The notes under the pieces are model-generated. The model saw nothing but the letters and a program-made list of their open reading frames with translations. It had not been told where the DNA came from and did no database searches. Of a DNA stretch of 19,210 bases, positions 9,245 through 18,585 are shown one piece after another; position 1 is the first letter of the stretch; every line of letters starts with the position of its first letter. A program made the position numbers and the translations under genes. This stretch comes from Turbatrix aceti (Eukaryota; Nematoda; Chromadorea; Rhabditida; Panagrolaimidae): NCBI GenBank assembly GCA_963969345.1, contig CAXAKE010000002.1:1-19210 (forward strand), read 5' to 3'.

Positions 9245-9290
9245 TTGATTTTAAACAAATCGATTATAATTTCGATTTGTTTAAAATCAA
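9245..9290. repeat. Perfect 19-bp hairpin between the two genes
   Basis: Positions 9245-9263 (TTGATTTTAAACAAATCGA) are the exact inverted repeat of 9272-9290, with an 8-base loop. It is the strongest simple hairpin in the spacer between the Env-like gene (stop at 9637) and the transposase gene (start at 8535). It could be a short palindromic insertion or act as an RNA structure in read-through transcripts. No matching copy was noticed elsewhere in the window. Confidence 0.6.
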
Positions 9291-9636
9291 AATTATTTTT
9301 GTAAGAACTTATTTGACGGCTAAACATTATTTATACAAGTTAGATCATTTGGTGAGTTTTCTGTACGAAGAGAGAACATCAAATGTAGCCTGCCGGAAGT
9401 TGAAGTCATTGACAGGCAAATTGAAAAAATTCCGAAAGTTATTTGTTCATCGGGTTTGTGGCTTTTATTGTACTGTACCTCGATACGAATGAATCGTTGT
9501 TGGTTGTGCTGTAGAACTTGCAACATAAATGAGGATATTTATGTTACAAAACAATTGCTGATCATTTTTATTTTCAATAGTCGTTTTCACAAAACTGTTA
9601 ACAAAACATTTTAGATGCCACATACCGACATACTAG

Positions 9637-11235
9637 TCATTGTTTTTTATTACACTTGCTCAAAAGTAACACAAAACAAAAAAAACATTTAGAAACGCAT
9701 GATAAATAAGACAAATAAAAAACAATCAAAATGAACAAAATGTAATTCGAGAACTTGTGTTGAACTAACGACGAAGAAAAATTATGACAAATCAAGATTG
9801 CAATGAAGGCCACTAAGATTATGATAATAAAAATGCGCGTCGATAGATGATCAAAAAAATCTGTAATAAATTTCATGTTTCCGATGTTTTCTTCCCCTTT
9901 ACCATGGACGGATGTCCAGCCACTTGGATGTTTAATAAAATCGAGTGCCCCGCGTAGTTGAAATTCTGATTTACTAAGAGGGCATGTTAGGGTGCATTTT
10001 GTATCCACGCGCCTAGAATTTGAAAAAAATCGCATACTGTGTTCGTTACCGTCGCATCGGACTGCCCAATATTGTTCATCACATGCAATATGAGCAAGAA
10101 TAGGTGCATCAGATGCTTGGCAGTTTACGATGAAATCTGCGCCTTCAGAGCATCCCGCACATCCAGTCAACGAAACGTTGTTTAGCTGGCAGACACCAAG
10201 ATTTTCAAACGTTGCTGCAGCTACAGCATCTACTTGAATAACAACGGATGTTCCTAATGTCACTACAGGTTTTTTGTTATGCATTTTTACCCATGCGTCA
10301 CCTATGTTTGTTGGAAGCGTGTGCTTGTGAAATTGATTCAAAAGTTCGGTTTGATCATGACATCCACATGACACAGTGCTATCTGCTACATGGCATGAGC
10401 ACACGTCGGGTTCAATTTGGCATTCGCTGCTATTGCAGTTGATCAATTTCGCCTGCCTAATCGCCTCCTTATATAAATACGATGTTTTGGTTGTATCAGA
10501 TAAAAATGCAAGGGAAGATAGTGGCAGTTCAGCCGACATAGGTCGGCGGATTTCAATTAATCGGGCTGTGATTGAAGAGTCTTGAATGCTCTGTAGTTCA
10601 TGCAAATGATACGTCTTCGTTTTCGTCCAATTGCTTGACGTAATTGTTATGTTAAGAACAGCACTTAATTGCCAGTTTTGACATTCAAAAAAGTTTAGAG
10701 ACCGGCTACCATTTATGGGTATCGCGTATATTTTGTAGAATATACAGCCGTTGCCGGGTAATACGCATTGGTTTGTGAAGAACGATGCATCACCCTCGGC
10801 GCAGTATGTATTACCGTAATAACGGTTGGCGATTCGCAATTCAGATATTGATTCGTTCGGCGTGATACTCGAGCATCTAGTATTGTGACAATCTTTGACG
10901 CCCGGGCAGTGCATAATTGATTCTACTCTGAACTTTGACGGCTGGAACGTACGTATCTCGGTAGGTATACAGGAAGCTTGTGTCTCGGCACTTATTTTTA
11001 AAACGGAGGCTAATTCATCGTTGGGGTTGTTTAATAAAATGCAGGCCTCGCCTTTGTTCGGGATAGTAAGTTCAGTTCTATCAAACCATTTGCATTTTTG
11101 AAACCCCCCAATTTTGTTGCAATTTTTAACATTAGCTTGTAGGCTTGATGAAAGGTCACATCCTTGAACCGTTTGGAATATGAGCAATATTGTGCAACAG
11201 GAAATCAAAATAGAAGCGTTAGCGGTAGCGACGTG
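9637..11235 (-). CDS. Phlebovirus-G2-like envelope glycoprotein (class II fusogen family), main exon
   Basis: The exon begins at 11235 after a TTTTTTCAG acceptor and runs 533 codons to TGA at 9637, with no break. It opens with an internal hydrophobic signal (ILISCCTILLIFQTVQG) ahead of a Cys-rich ectodomain of about 450 residues. The block with GNGCIFYKIYAIP followed by FFECQNW, and the later block VCQLNNVSLTGCAGCSEGAD then ACDEQYW, match the pattern of the phlebovirus glycoprotein G2 family found as Env in nematode BEL/Pao elements. Several N-glycosylation sites are present (NGS, NIT, NWT, NVS). A transmembrane helix (IFIIIILVAFIAILIC) lies about 65 residues from the end and a second hydrophobic stretch follows, possibly because the true 3' end is spliced differently. 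There is no in-frame ATG near the start, so it must be joined to an upstream exon; phase 0 matches the exon ending at 12170. An AATAAA overlaps the stop. No gag or pol is nearby. By family it would act at the cell surface in membrane fusion; here that is inference. Confidence 0.8.
   Translation of the reverse strand, partial: HVATANASILISCCTILLIFQTVQGCDLSSSLQANVKNCNKIGGFQKCKWFDRTELTIPNKGEACILLNNPNDELASVLKISAETQASCIPTEIRTFQPSKFRVESIMHCPGVKDCHNTRCSSITPNESISELRIANRYYGNTYCAEGDASFFTNQCVLPGNGCIFYKIYAIPINGSRSLNFFECQNWQLSAVLNITITSSNWTKTKTYHLHELQSIQDSSITARLIEIRRPMSAELPLSSLAFLSDTTKTSYLYKEAIRQAKLINCNSSECQIEPDVCSCHVADSTVSCGCHDQTELLNQFHKHTLPTNIGDAWVKMHNKKPVVTLGTSVVIQVDAVAAATFENLGVCQLNNVSLTGCAGCSEGADFIVNCQASDAPILAHIACDEQYWAVRCDGNEHSMRFFSNSRRVDTKCTLTCPLSKSEFQLRGALDFIKHPSGWTSVHGKGEENIGNMKFITDFFDHLSTRIFIIIILVAFIAILICHNFSSSLVQHKFSNYILFILIVFYLSYLSCVSKCFFCFVLLLSKCNKKQ
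9646..9651 (-). terminator. Polyadenylation signal of the Env-like gene
   Basis: AATAAA on the minus strand (TTTATT on the plus strand) lies within the last codons, just before the TGA at 9639-9637. Compact 3' ends with the signal at or near the stop are common in compact invertebrate genes and mobile elements. Confidence 0.45.
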
Positions 11236-11642
11236 CTGAAAAAAATGTGTTGTAAAAAAATGGCGTTTAAAAAAATGTTTTCATTTTGTCATTTTAAATA
11301 AAGTGAGTACCATATTGACAAAAACATACTTGTGGGATTACAGAAAAATAGAAAAGTAAAAAAATACGCCTGATTCTGATTTTTTTGTTGTCTTCACCGC
11401 AAGCATTTTTTTAACAACACAATTATAATAAAACAGGCGGGATTCAACGAATCCAAAAATATTACACTAACTATAGACATTTAGGAACACAAAAAGTTTT
11501 TTGTCTTTAGATGGCTGCCTTAGGCGGCGATACAGGAGCCAAAACAAAACTAAAATTTTTTGGCTTTGGGCCGCACGTCAATGTCAAGGTCTTTTTATTT
11601 TTACCGTTGCTCTAAAATCTTAACAAAAACAAGACTGCACTT

Positions 11643-11714
11643 ATGATTTCTGAACAAGTTTGAGCCACCGGCGCGGCGCCCCTTTTTTTATGGATTTTGG
11701 GTTCAGAATCAAAC
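11643..11714. repeat. Copy 2 of the ~65-bp direct repeat shared by the introns of the two genes
   Basis: It matches 7644-7705 at both ends. The middle differs, here being GC-rich (CCACCGGCGCGGCGCC). It lies 456 bp after the end of the exon at 12170, or about 352 bp once the retroposon insert and its duplicated target are removed. That is close to the 363 bp seen in the other gene. This fits either a joint duplication of leader exon plus intron or two independent insertions. Confidence 0.55.
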
Positions 11715-11955
11715 TGAGAGTATCCGAAAATGAATAATTTTTACATTTTTTTTTAGAACTAACTTGTGAAAACGACATGCAAAAAAGTGGTGTCAAAAAA
11801 ATTCAAATAAAAAATTCAAATACCGTCTATAGTTATTGTATATAATTTTTGGTTTCGCTGAAATCCTCATGGTTTAATTGTTTTGTTAAAAAAATGCTTG
11901 TAACAGTTATATATTAACATCGAACACCTTGTATATAAACATATAATCATATTAT

Positions 11956-12048
11956 ACTCTCGATACCTCATCACTGTTTCTTTAACTTTGTGATGAGTAA
12001 TTATGCACGAGTAAGAGTAATAAAGTAAAGTAAAGTAAAGTAAAGTAA
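11956..12048 (+). mobile_element. 93-bp retroposon fragment with AAAGT-repeat tail and 11-bp target duplication
   Basis: The sequence AATCATATTAT is present at 11945-11955 and 12049-12059 as a perfect target duplication. The insert ends in an (AAAGT)n tail and contains a potential stem-loop (CTCATCAC with GTGATGAG). Stem-loop plus short tandem-repeat tail is the usual 3' end of some LINEs and their SINEs, so this is either a SINE or a 5'-truncated LINE. A related copy in reverse orientation lies at 16050-16129. Confidence 0.75.
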
Positions 12049-12169
12049 AATCATATTATGCTGTACACTACTTGATGACGCACTACTACAGTTTGTGTGC
12101 CAAACACTGATTACATTGTGTTGTTTCGAAATCCCAGTGTAACCGCAACGTTCGAAATATATAACTCAC

Positions 12170-12658
12170 TTTTTGTTTCATTTTAGAGGACACAGGAATC
12201 GACAGAGAGTGTTGAAGAGAGTGTTGACGGTATCGGCGGATGACGGTACATGCGGTAAATGAAAGCAGCATTCCGGAAAATATGATAAGTATAACATGGG
12301 TAGAAAATGACCAGCAGTGAGGCATTAAGATCATTGATATCGCTGAATGATTACAATTGCCGATAGGCATGCAAGTGGTGGTGGCGTCAACTGTTGTTCC
12401 TATTTTGTTACTGACGGTTATATGAATTAGTGTTTTTGAAAGCAATAATTCATTTGGCAGTTCTGTCGTGAACAACGCTTGAGTGATGTTAAAAGCTTTA
12501 TGTCGATGACGAATGCGCACCAGCGCTTTAATCGCATTTGTAGTATGAGCAATCAGTTTATTTTTTTCGCAAATAACATCGACGGTGGGCGAAGTGTTTG
12601 ATGCTGTTATTGTGTTGAAAAAAAGATAAAAAAATAGCACTGTTAAGAGTGCTTGCAT
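12170..12658 (-). CDS. Signal peptide/ectodomain/transmembrane exon at the head of the Env-like gene
   Basis: The ATG at 12658 lies 19 bases after a TTTTTTCAG acceptor (exon start 12677), with an in-frame stop just upstream, so this start is well supported. The 163 residues comprise a signal peptide (MQALLTVLFFYLFFNTITA), an ectodomain of about 100 residues with Cys near both ends (VICEKNKLIAH to TTTCMPIGNC), an NIT glycosylation site, a transmembrane helix (STHVILIIFSGMLLSFTACT) and a basic tail (VIRRYRQHSLQHS). Read-through would stop at 12086. The strong donor GTGAGT at 12169 fits splicing in phase 0 to the Env-like exon at 11235. The result would be a Gn-Gc-like order: signal, ectodomain, transmembrane helix, internal signal, fusogen. 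The ectodomain is homologous to that at 8068-8535. Family unknown. Confidence 0.62.
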
Positions 12659-12677
12659 GCTTACTCACAGTAATGCC

Positions 12678-13154
12678 CTGAAAAAATAATTGTCTGTTAG
12701 AATACTATATATTTGTTTGTAAAATCTTTTTTCCAAAAAAATGTAAGAACGTTACGTACTTTAGGCTCTGTGTTGTAAGACTTTATTCCTTGAAAAATGA
12801 ATGTAGCTTTTAAAATCCAAATGTGTGTTGTGTCTAAAATTGTTCATATATATTTATATATGCTTAAATATATTATTTTTTTCCAGGTCAATTTTAAACA
12901 ACTTCCGCGGTGTGAAAGAATCTGATAAGCATAACACAGTCACGGTTTATTCTGTCTGTGGTATTTACATGAAATGAATGCGATGCTTGCATCCATGTAT
13001 AAAACAAACTGCCAAATTTTTTTCTGCAACCTGATAATCGATTTCAGAAATCCAAAAACTGGTCTAAAAATCAGGCCGAACCTAACATTTTATAACAATG
13101 TTTGCAAATAGTTATATTTATTTATTTATTTATTTTTACATGCAAAAAATGCAT
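12678..13154. other. Upstream region of the Env-like gene, no gene seen
   Basis: The stretch is AT-rich and holds a TTTTTTTCCAG acceptor-like site near 12885 on the plus strand. A (TTTA)n microsatellite lies at about 13115-13137. A promoter for the minus-strand gene is expected here if it is not trans-spliced from a polycistron, but no clear TATA box or initiator could be singled out. Confidence 0.4.
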
Positions 13155-13162
13155 ACGGTACT

Positions 13163-13734
13163 CAAGGTGTTGCATTCTGTGTGCGGACAATTTGAAATTT
13201 CGAATAAACATGTGCAATGAGCTGTTCTAAACATCGCTGCTTGCATAGTTTGCTACAAAAATTTGAATGCACACAACCTGCTTGCCAACGGTCAGAGAAC
13301 GATGGATTGCTAAGCAGGTGCTTAGATAACGACACATCTGCTTGCTCTTCTCAAAAATTGGCATGTGCTTTCGACACAACCTGTGTGGGAGAATTTGGGA
13401 AAATAATAAACAGTAAGACATAGAATGAAACAAAAGGAGTTTACAGGGAAAAAAGTTCGATTCTGCAAGCAGTTTTTCTAGTCAAATTTCCAACTTTGGA
13501 GAATAATGTGAGAAATGCAAGCGCCTGCTTGGTCGCGCATGCTAATTTTTGAGAAGAGCAAGCAGATGTGTCGTTAACAGCTGCTAGCTAAACACCTGTG
13601 TATTTAGCAGCTGCCTAACAACCTGTGTCGATAGGCAGGATGTTTGCCTACGTAAAATCAAAAGAAGCACGACACATGTTGCCTACGAGCTATGCTTGCT
13701 TGCTTGCCTAAAACAAACAGAATGCAACACCTTG
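13163..13734. mobile_element. hAT-like foldback element
   Basis: CAAGGTGTTGCATTCTGT at 13163-13180 is the exact inverted repeat of 13717-13734. The 8 bases outside each end (ACGGTACT and GCGGTACG) agree in 6 of 8, consistent with an aged 8-bp target duplication, and CAAGG termini fit hAT. Inside, about 13327-13365 and 13537-13576 form a further inverted repeat of about 38 bp with one or two mismatches. The remainder is dense in CTGCTTGC/GCAAGCAG words, as in subterminal arrays. There is no transposase. The small Cys-rich open frame at 13217-13423 is a by-product of these repeats. Confidence 0.65.
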
Positions 13735-13742
13735 GCGGTACG

Positions 13743-14599
13743 ATAACATAAAGTGGGGAGATAATAGGGGGTGAGCATTTGTATAAATTAAGGGGAAGGA
13801 GTGGGAAGAAAAAGAGAATAAGACAGAAAAACCCGAAGAGATCATGCTGAAAAATTAGTTTTGGATGCGCTGGTTGAAAATAGCCAGACTGGCAGATTTT
13901 TGGATGTCTGGCGACGACGATTTTGCAGCGGGCACCACGGGTTTTGGAATCACGAAAGCGGAAAGGGATTCGACAGATATGTATGTAAAAATGTAAAAAA
14001 TTATTCATTTTTACGACACTGTAAAAAATTGAAATTTATCTGGCATAAAACTGAAAATCAAACGTTTTGTTGCAAAAATGACTTTTAATTTTTTTCGGGC
14101 ATGCAAATGAATGAAGTCCAGTGATCTGACTCCTGGCAACGTCAAAGTCAACTTCGGCGCGCACGAAAACCCGGAATTCGTATTTTTTTTCAAAAATTTA
14201 CAACTTTGATATATGCCACTAAACCTTCTATTTCTACCACAAAAATTACTTGGTGATATGGTGAATCGCCCTATGGGGTTAGACAAAAAGGGAAAAGGAA
14301 ACACTAAACTCTATGAAAACAAAAACGCACACAATGATTTTTATTCTCACACGCTTGACTTTCGTCAAGCGTATTTCACTCCACTTCATCTGTCTTCCCG
14401 GATTTCAAAGGTCCCATTGCGCGATCGAGCCATATGCTTGCTTTTTATAAATAGTAACACACCGTATGTTTTATAATAGTATCCGGCTTTATTTGTTATA
14501 CATATTCCCTGTAGGCCTAACTTGAGGGAAATTATGTAATTAAAAAACATAACACCATTTATTTAGTTTATTTTGTGACAGTCGCTATATATTCGCAAT
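13743..14599. other. Stretch without a recognised gene
   Basis: Purine-rich sequence (13740-13850) is followed by mixed sequence in which open frames on both strands show no family motif. A perfect 9-bp hairpin with a TTTC loop is at 14351-14372 (ACGCTTGAC with GTCAAGCGT). Splice-like words occur but no chain of compatible exons was found. Confidence 0.4.
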
Positions 14600-15015
14600 A
14601 CAATAAGATTTGAAAACTATTCGCAACAATCCGCGGTTCATGGAACGGAAAAGAAAATCATAGCGAGTGATTTTTGATCATTTAGTAAATAGAGTTAAAT
14701 GTCAAGTTCAGAGACTCGTTCTGCTAATCTTATTTTGCTTTCAATGGTATGTTTAACTGTCATAAACGGTTACACTTGAGGTGTCTAAATAGTTTGATGC
14801 GTTGTGATCAAAATCAAAGCGATGAACTGAGCTGGTTGAGCTTCAGTAACCTGCCAGCCATGTTGAGGTAGTGGTTGCTCTACAAAACCCCCGCATTTGG
14901 GTTCTTTTCTCATTGCCATGAACCGCGGATTGTTGCGAATAGTTTTCAAATCTTTTTATTATTTCACCATTACTCAGTGGTTAGTTATCATTAGACTATT
15001 TTCAAATCTTATTGT
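14600..15015. mobile_element. Small foldback element interrupted in its right arm
   Basis: The left arm 14600-14643 (ACAATAAGATTTGAAAAC onward through CCGCGGTTCATGG) matches, in reverse complement, 14916-14954 continued at 15011-15015. The only gap is a 56-bp interruption made of an insert and its duplicated target. The centre (14644-14915) shows no coding signal. Target duplications of the foldback itself were not clear. Superfamily unknown. Confidence 0.6.
14955..14998 (+). mobile_element. 44-bp tRNA-box-A-like insert with 12-bp target duplication
   Basis: TTTTCAAATCTT occurs at 14943-14954 and 14999-15010 around a 44-bp insert. The intact left arm of the surrounding foldback has this word once, so it serves as the empty site. 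The insert shares about 40 consecutive bases with the insert at 6415-6476, including ACTCAGTGGTTAGTTATCAT. It stops about 20 bp earlier, so the two copies have the same beginning but different 3' ends. Confidence 0.7.
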
Positions 15016-16049
15016 AAATTATTTTAACATAAACCGCATATCAGGAAAAAATTTAGACAGAGAAACCCGGTGTCTATTCGCTCCAGTACATCAACATCAG
15101 CATTCATAAAATCAAAAAAAAAATCAATTTTTTTGTGAGCATATGAGCTCTTTTTTGTACATTTTTATCCAAATGCATATTAGAAAGTATTTCGTAGCAT
15201 ATTCAGCGCAAAGAAATTTTTTATAGGAACAACAAAGCTCAAAATTACCCATGAAAAGGGCAATAACTTCATAGTGATCTGTAGACATCATACATTTTGC
15301 TATACAAGATGTTACTCAACTAGAACAAAAATTGGGGTTGATTGAAGTCAAAAAAGAAAAATATGCGCTTTTCCAAAAACAATAGAAATTTTTTTCGATA
15401 TGTTGCCAGCTAGCTATGCAACTGAAATTTTACACAATTATTACCTTTGGTAACAACAAGTTACAGTAAAAAAATCAGCTCAAAAGATTGAGCTTTGAAG
15501 CTGTGGCGCTTTAAAAAATAAAAACGCATACTTCACTGCCAAATACAGTGTATATCACTGTAAACATAGATTTGCAAATGTACAGAGCTGTAAACGCACA
15601 TTTCGTACACCTTGGGTTTGGATAGAAAAACTGACGATTTGCACAAAATCGTTAGAAAAACTGACGATTTTTTAACGAAAAAATCAGTTTTTTCTGACTT
15701 TTCGAGACAACTTTCGCAAGCACAAATTTTCATTTTTTTGCTTAAAAAACTAATTGTTTCCTAATACCTGTACTAATGTTACAAATTTTTGGTTATGTTC
15801 TATTCCTCCTAGTTTAGATGTTTTGATTAATAACGTTTGTCCACAAACTTTTGCCGCACTCTGTAAATAAACGTTTTCCCTTACTGAACGAGGTTAGAAT
15901 TTTTTCAAAATTTTTATCATTTGCTTCAACTTTTTTCAACCGTTTTGCTTTACTTTAAATCAAAATTTTTTTCAGACTTTGTTTATAATGCTTTAATTTT
16001 TGGAAACTTTTTTTTCTGGGGCTCGAAGGGCCTTTTTTTAGACTTGTTA
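15016..16049. other. AT-rich stretch without a recognised gene
   Basis: The only structure noted is a 30-bp-period partial tandem: TAGAAAAACTGACGATTT at 15623-15640 and 15653-15670. The words CACTGTAAAC and CTGTAAACGCACATTT (15560-15605) hint at another short repeat. Open frames are short and without motifs. Confidence 0.4.
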
Positions 16050-16401
16050 TTTTACTTTACTTTACTTTATTACTCTAACACGTGCATAATTACTCATTAC
16101 AAAATTAGAGAGACACTGATGAGTATCGATATTGCACGAAGAGGGTGCCGTCAATCGTAGCTACCTGCGCCACGTCGTAGTCCTTAGCGGAAGCGTTCTG
16201 CACACAAAAAACATCGTCTTCATTAAGGGTGCTTGATTTCTTCATTAAGGGTGCGCCAAATGTTCTTGAACAAACGTTTTTAATTTTAATTTTTAAACCA
16301 CTATGAATTTTTCTAAACGGGCAATGAGGAACAATTGTATAGACATTAGGGAACCTTGGATTTACGAGGTTTCCACGTTGCGTCTCTTGCCTGCTAATCA
16401 C
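16050..16401 (-). mobile_element. 3' end of a retroposon related to the 11956-12048 insert
   Basis: On the minus strand positions 16129-16050 match 11958-12048 and end in the same (AAAGT)n tail, so this copy is in the opposite orientation. Sequence upstream of the shared part contains a minus-strand open frame down to 16105 (ends GTLFVQYRYSSVSL) that I cannot assign to a family. It carries a 22-bp direct duplication (CTTCATTAAGGGTGC on the plus strand at about 16218 and 16240). As 22 is not a multiple of three, the duplication shifts frame, so the coding part is probably decayed. The 5' limit is uncertain; a weak shared word CTTGTTA near 16044 and 16533 might mark a target duplication. Confidence 0.5.
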
Positions 16402-18577
16402 AAGCTCTAACGCACGCTCAATTTTTTTGAAAATGGCCGCAGTTCAACGCGCAGCCCTTTTTCTAGTGATTGCGCACCCGGAAGCTAACATAAAATTCTA
16501 CCTGCGACTTTATTTGTTCGAGGAACATGTCTTCTTGTTAAAAAAATTGGACCCCCCAGTTAGCCATGAATAATTATGGATTTTTCCTTTTCGGCAAAAT
16601 ATACCTAATTTTTGCGCATTTTGTAATTAGAAGCAACCAGGATCTATTCTGCATGAGCTTTTTGCTGCCAAAATGTGCTTAACGATACCGGAGTAGAAAA
16701 CAGACAGCCCAACTACGACGCGGGTAACATGATAAAATGTCTCATAAAACCGTGTGTCGGCTCAAAATTTTTTAGACGCTTGGGCATAGAACTCGTCATT
16801 TAGGGGAGTTTATCAACAACCCAATGAATACAATGTGTCTTAGTGTCCGTGCTATTATTACAGGTAATCCGTTTTGTTCAATTCCCGGTAACAATCGTTA
16901 GAAAAACTCACAAATTGAAAAAGTAAGAAAAGAACATTAGTTTTGCATAGTCGATGCAATCGTCGTCTTTGAAACGCTTTTTTAATGTTTATACATAGAC
17001 GTATACATATTTACAATACAAATAACAAACTAAATATTTATATCCAAAAACATTCATTGATGTGGTTGTCGATTCGAATTTACTTGGTTTAATCGTCTTC
17101 AAAAGTTGTTCCTTGTATTTGTAGAGATTCAACAACATGATTTCATTTTTTATTTTTCTGAAAACAGTACCTTTAGTCATTGTTTATGTGCTGTTAAAAA
17201 AAAGAACGTAGTTTTGAAGCGTGAATATTCCATATTTTATTTTTCTGTCTCGTCAAAACCGCAGTTACAGGGACGGTTAAAAAAAACGGAAAAAAATGTA
17301 TTAAAATATAACGCGCGGACAATTAAAAATTTTTTACTGCTCATTTTTTCTAGCTTTGTTAAAAAATTTACTTCTTGAAGAAGTTTGATGCCTTCAAAAC
17401 GTGTATTTCCTAGAAAAACTTTAGTCGTCATTATTGAATTTTATTATGGCGTAATATTTGCAAAAAAACTTCTTATACGATTGTCAGACGGACAATGATG
17501 CCAAATCGCACATTTTTTGGCAAGCCAAATCGAAAACGCCTGACAGATGCTGATCATTGCTATTTTTTAATTATGAAACGTAAATGTGTGGCTGGATATA
17601 AATAGAAGCAGAGATCGTGTTTTTGGTGAATTAATTGGTTGAAATCCTCGTTTTCAACTTCTCAAGTTGAAATCAGTTCAAATCATTTTCAAGTTGAAAT
17701 CGTCGAAATCGTCATATTCACATCGGCTTCGCGACATGCCGGGTAAACTGAGCAAAGTGACTTATATAATCACTACTTCATCGTGGCACATTCGCAACGG
17801 CAATAGGGTTTTCTGGGCCCCTAAATTCATGTCAGAAAGCAGAATTCACTTAACTTATGAACGAAAGCTGGAATTGTTAATTTTAGGGGTGGTCCTATAA
17901 TTTTGCAATCGTATACAGAAACACTTCAAATTGTTCTCAAATTCTTTTCTAAAGCCCGTTCCACCGCATATTTTCAATTAATTTTGAATCATAGTTCGTG
18001 GCGTACTATTATCATTTTGTAACGGTGGAAAAATCAAACTTTTTTTCTGGTTGTCGTATTTTCTTGCCAGCAAACCCGGGGGCAATTATATTACTGACGT
18101 AACTGTTCACACTGAAATTCAGTGACTGAATCTAACGAGGTTACTCCCGTTATTACAACATTCACGGTTTTGACAAAAATGCTGATTTTAGGGGTGAGAT
18201 TATCATTCTGCAACTCACTTGTCATGATATACTATCACGACAAAACTGGTGCATTCAATAAATTTTAAGTCAGAACCAGGGTCTAAAACGGGCCGGTAAT
18301 TTAGGCCCGCGAAACGACCTCCATTGGCCCGCTTAATTTAAATTTTTTTCAATGAAGCGTGCAAAAACAAAAACTTATATGAAAAGTGCAAAACAAAGAC
18401 AACTTAATTTTATGTAGGAAATAATACTAATTGGTTTCACAAAAAAATGCTCACTTTTCAAATCGTCAGTTTTTTTTGAGTGGAACAGGGTGACAAAATC
18501 TCTGGTGAGATTGGAACCTGTAAATAAATCATCGGAAATTTTGCTAAAGTCTCCGTATGTTGGCCCAGAATCTTCAA
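16402..18577. other. Long AT-rich stretch without a recognised gene
   Basis: Open frames here are short and lack motifs, and no compatible exon chain was found. Small repeats seen are TTCAAGTTGAAATC twice near 17662-17701, and a loosely repeated block TTTTAGGGGTG followed by ATCATTCTGCAA or ATAATTTTGCAA near 17880 and 18185, possibly decayed element ends. The plus-strand open frame 17667-17900 begins in these repeats and is not called. Confidence 0.4.
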
Positions 18578-18585
18578 GGATTCAC

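Larger units (their letters stand above)
11236..12169 (-). other. 934-bp putative intron of the Env-like gene
   Basis: It lies between a GTGAGT donor (12169-12164) and a TTTTTTCAG acceptor ending at 11236, and both flanking exons are in phase 0. It contains a 93-bp retroposon-like insert (11956-12048), the second copy of the direct repeat (11643-11714) and otherwise AT-rich sequence without a visible exon. The short inverted pair AACTATAGAC near 11466 and GTCTATAGTT near 11825 was also noted. The intron is inferred only from splice-site quality and phase. Confidence 0.45.

Noticed and set aside
9277..9492. Plus-strand open frame with basic C-terminal part
   Set aside because: No recognised motif; it begins in the 9245-9290 palindrome and contains splice-like GGTGAG, so coding support is too weak.
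11206..11208. Start of the glycoprotein at TTG 11208
   Set aside because: The frame continues upstream to a TTTTTTCAG acceptor at 11236, so this is an internal exon position rather than a start codon.
9637..11235. Env gene of a BEL/Pao retrotransposon or an integrated phlebovirus-like genome
   Set aside because: No gag, pol, long terminal repeats or viral polymerase are visible in the flanking sequence, and the gene is intron-split. The origin of the domain may still be such an element.
13217..13423. Small cysteine-rich protein with repeated Cys
   Set aside because: It lies entirely within the repeat-dense hAT-like foldback, lacks a signal peptide, and its Cys codons come from the repeated TGCTTGC words.
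17667..17900. Plus-strand open frame of 77 codons
   Set aside because: Its first third is made of the TTCAAGTTGAAATC repeats and no family or splice partner could be seen.
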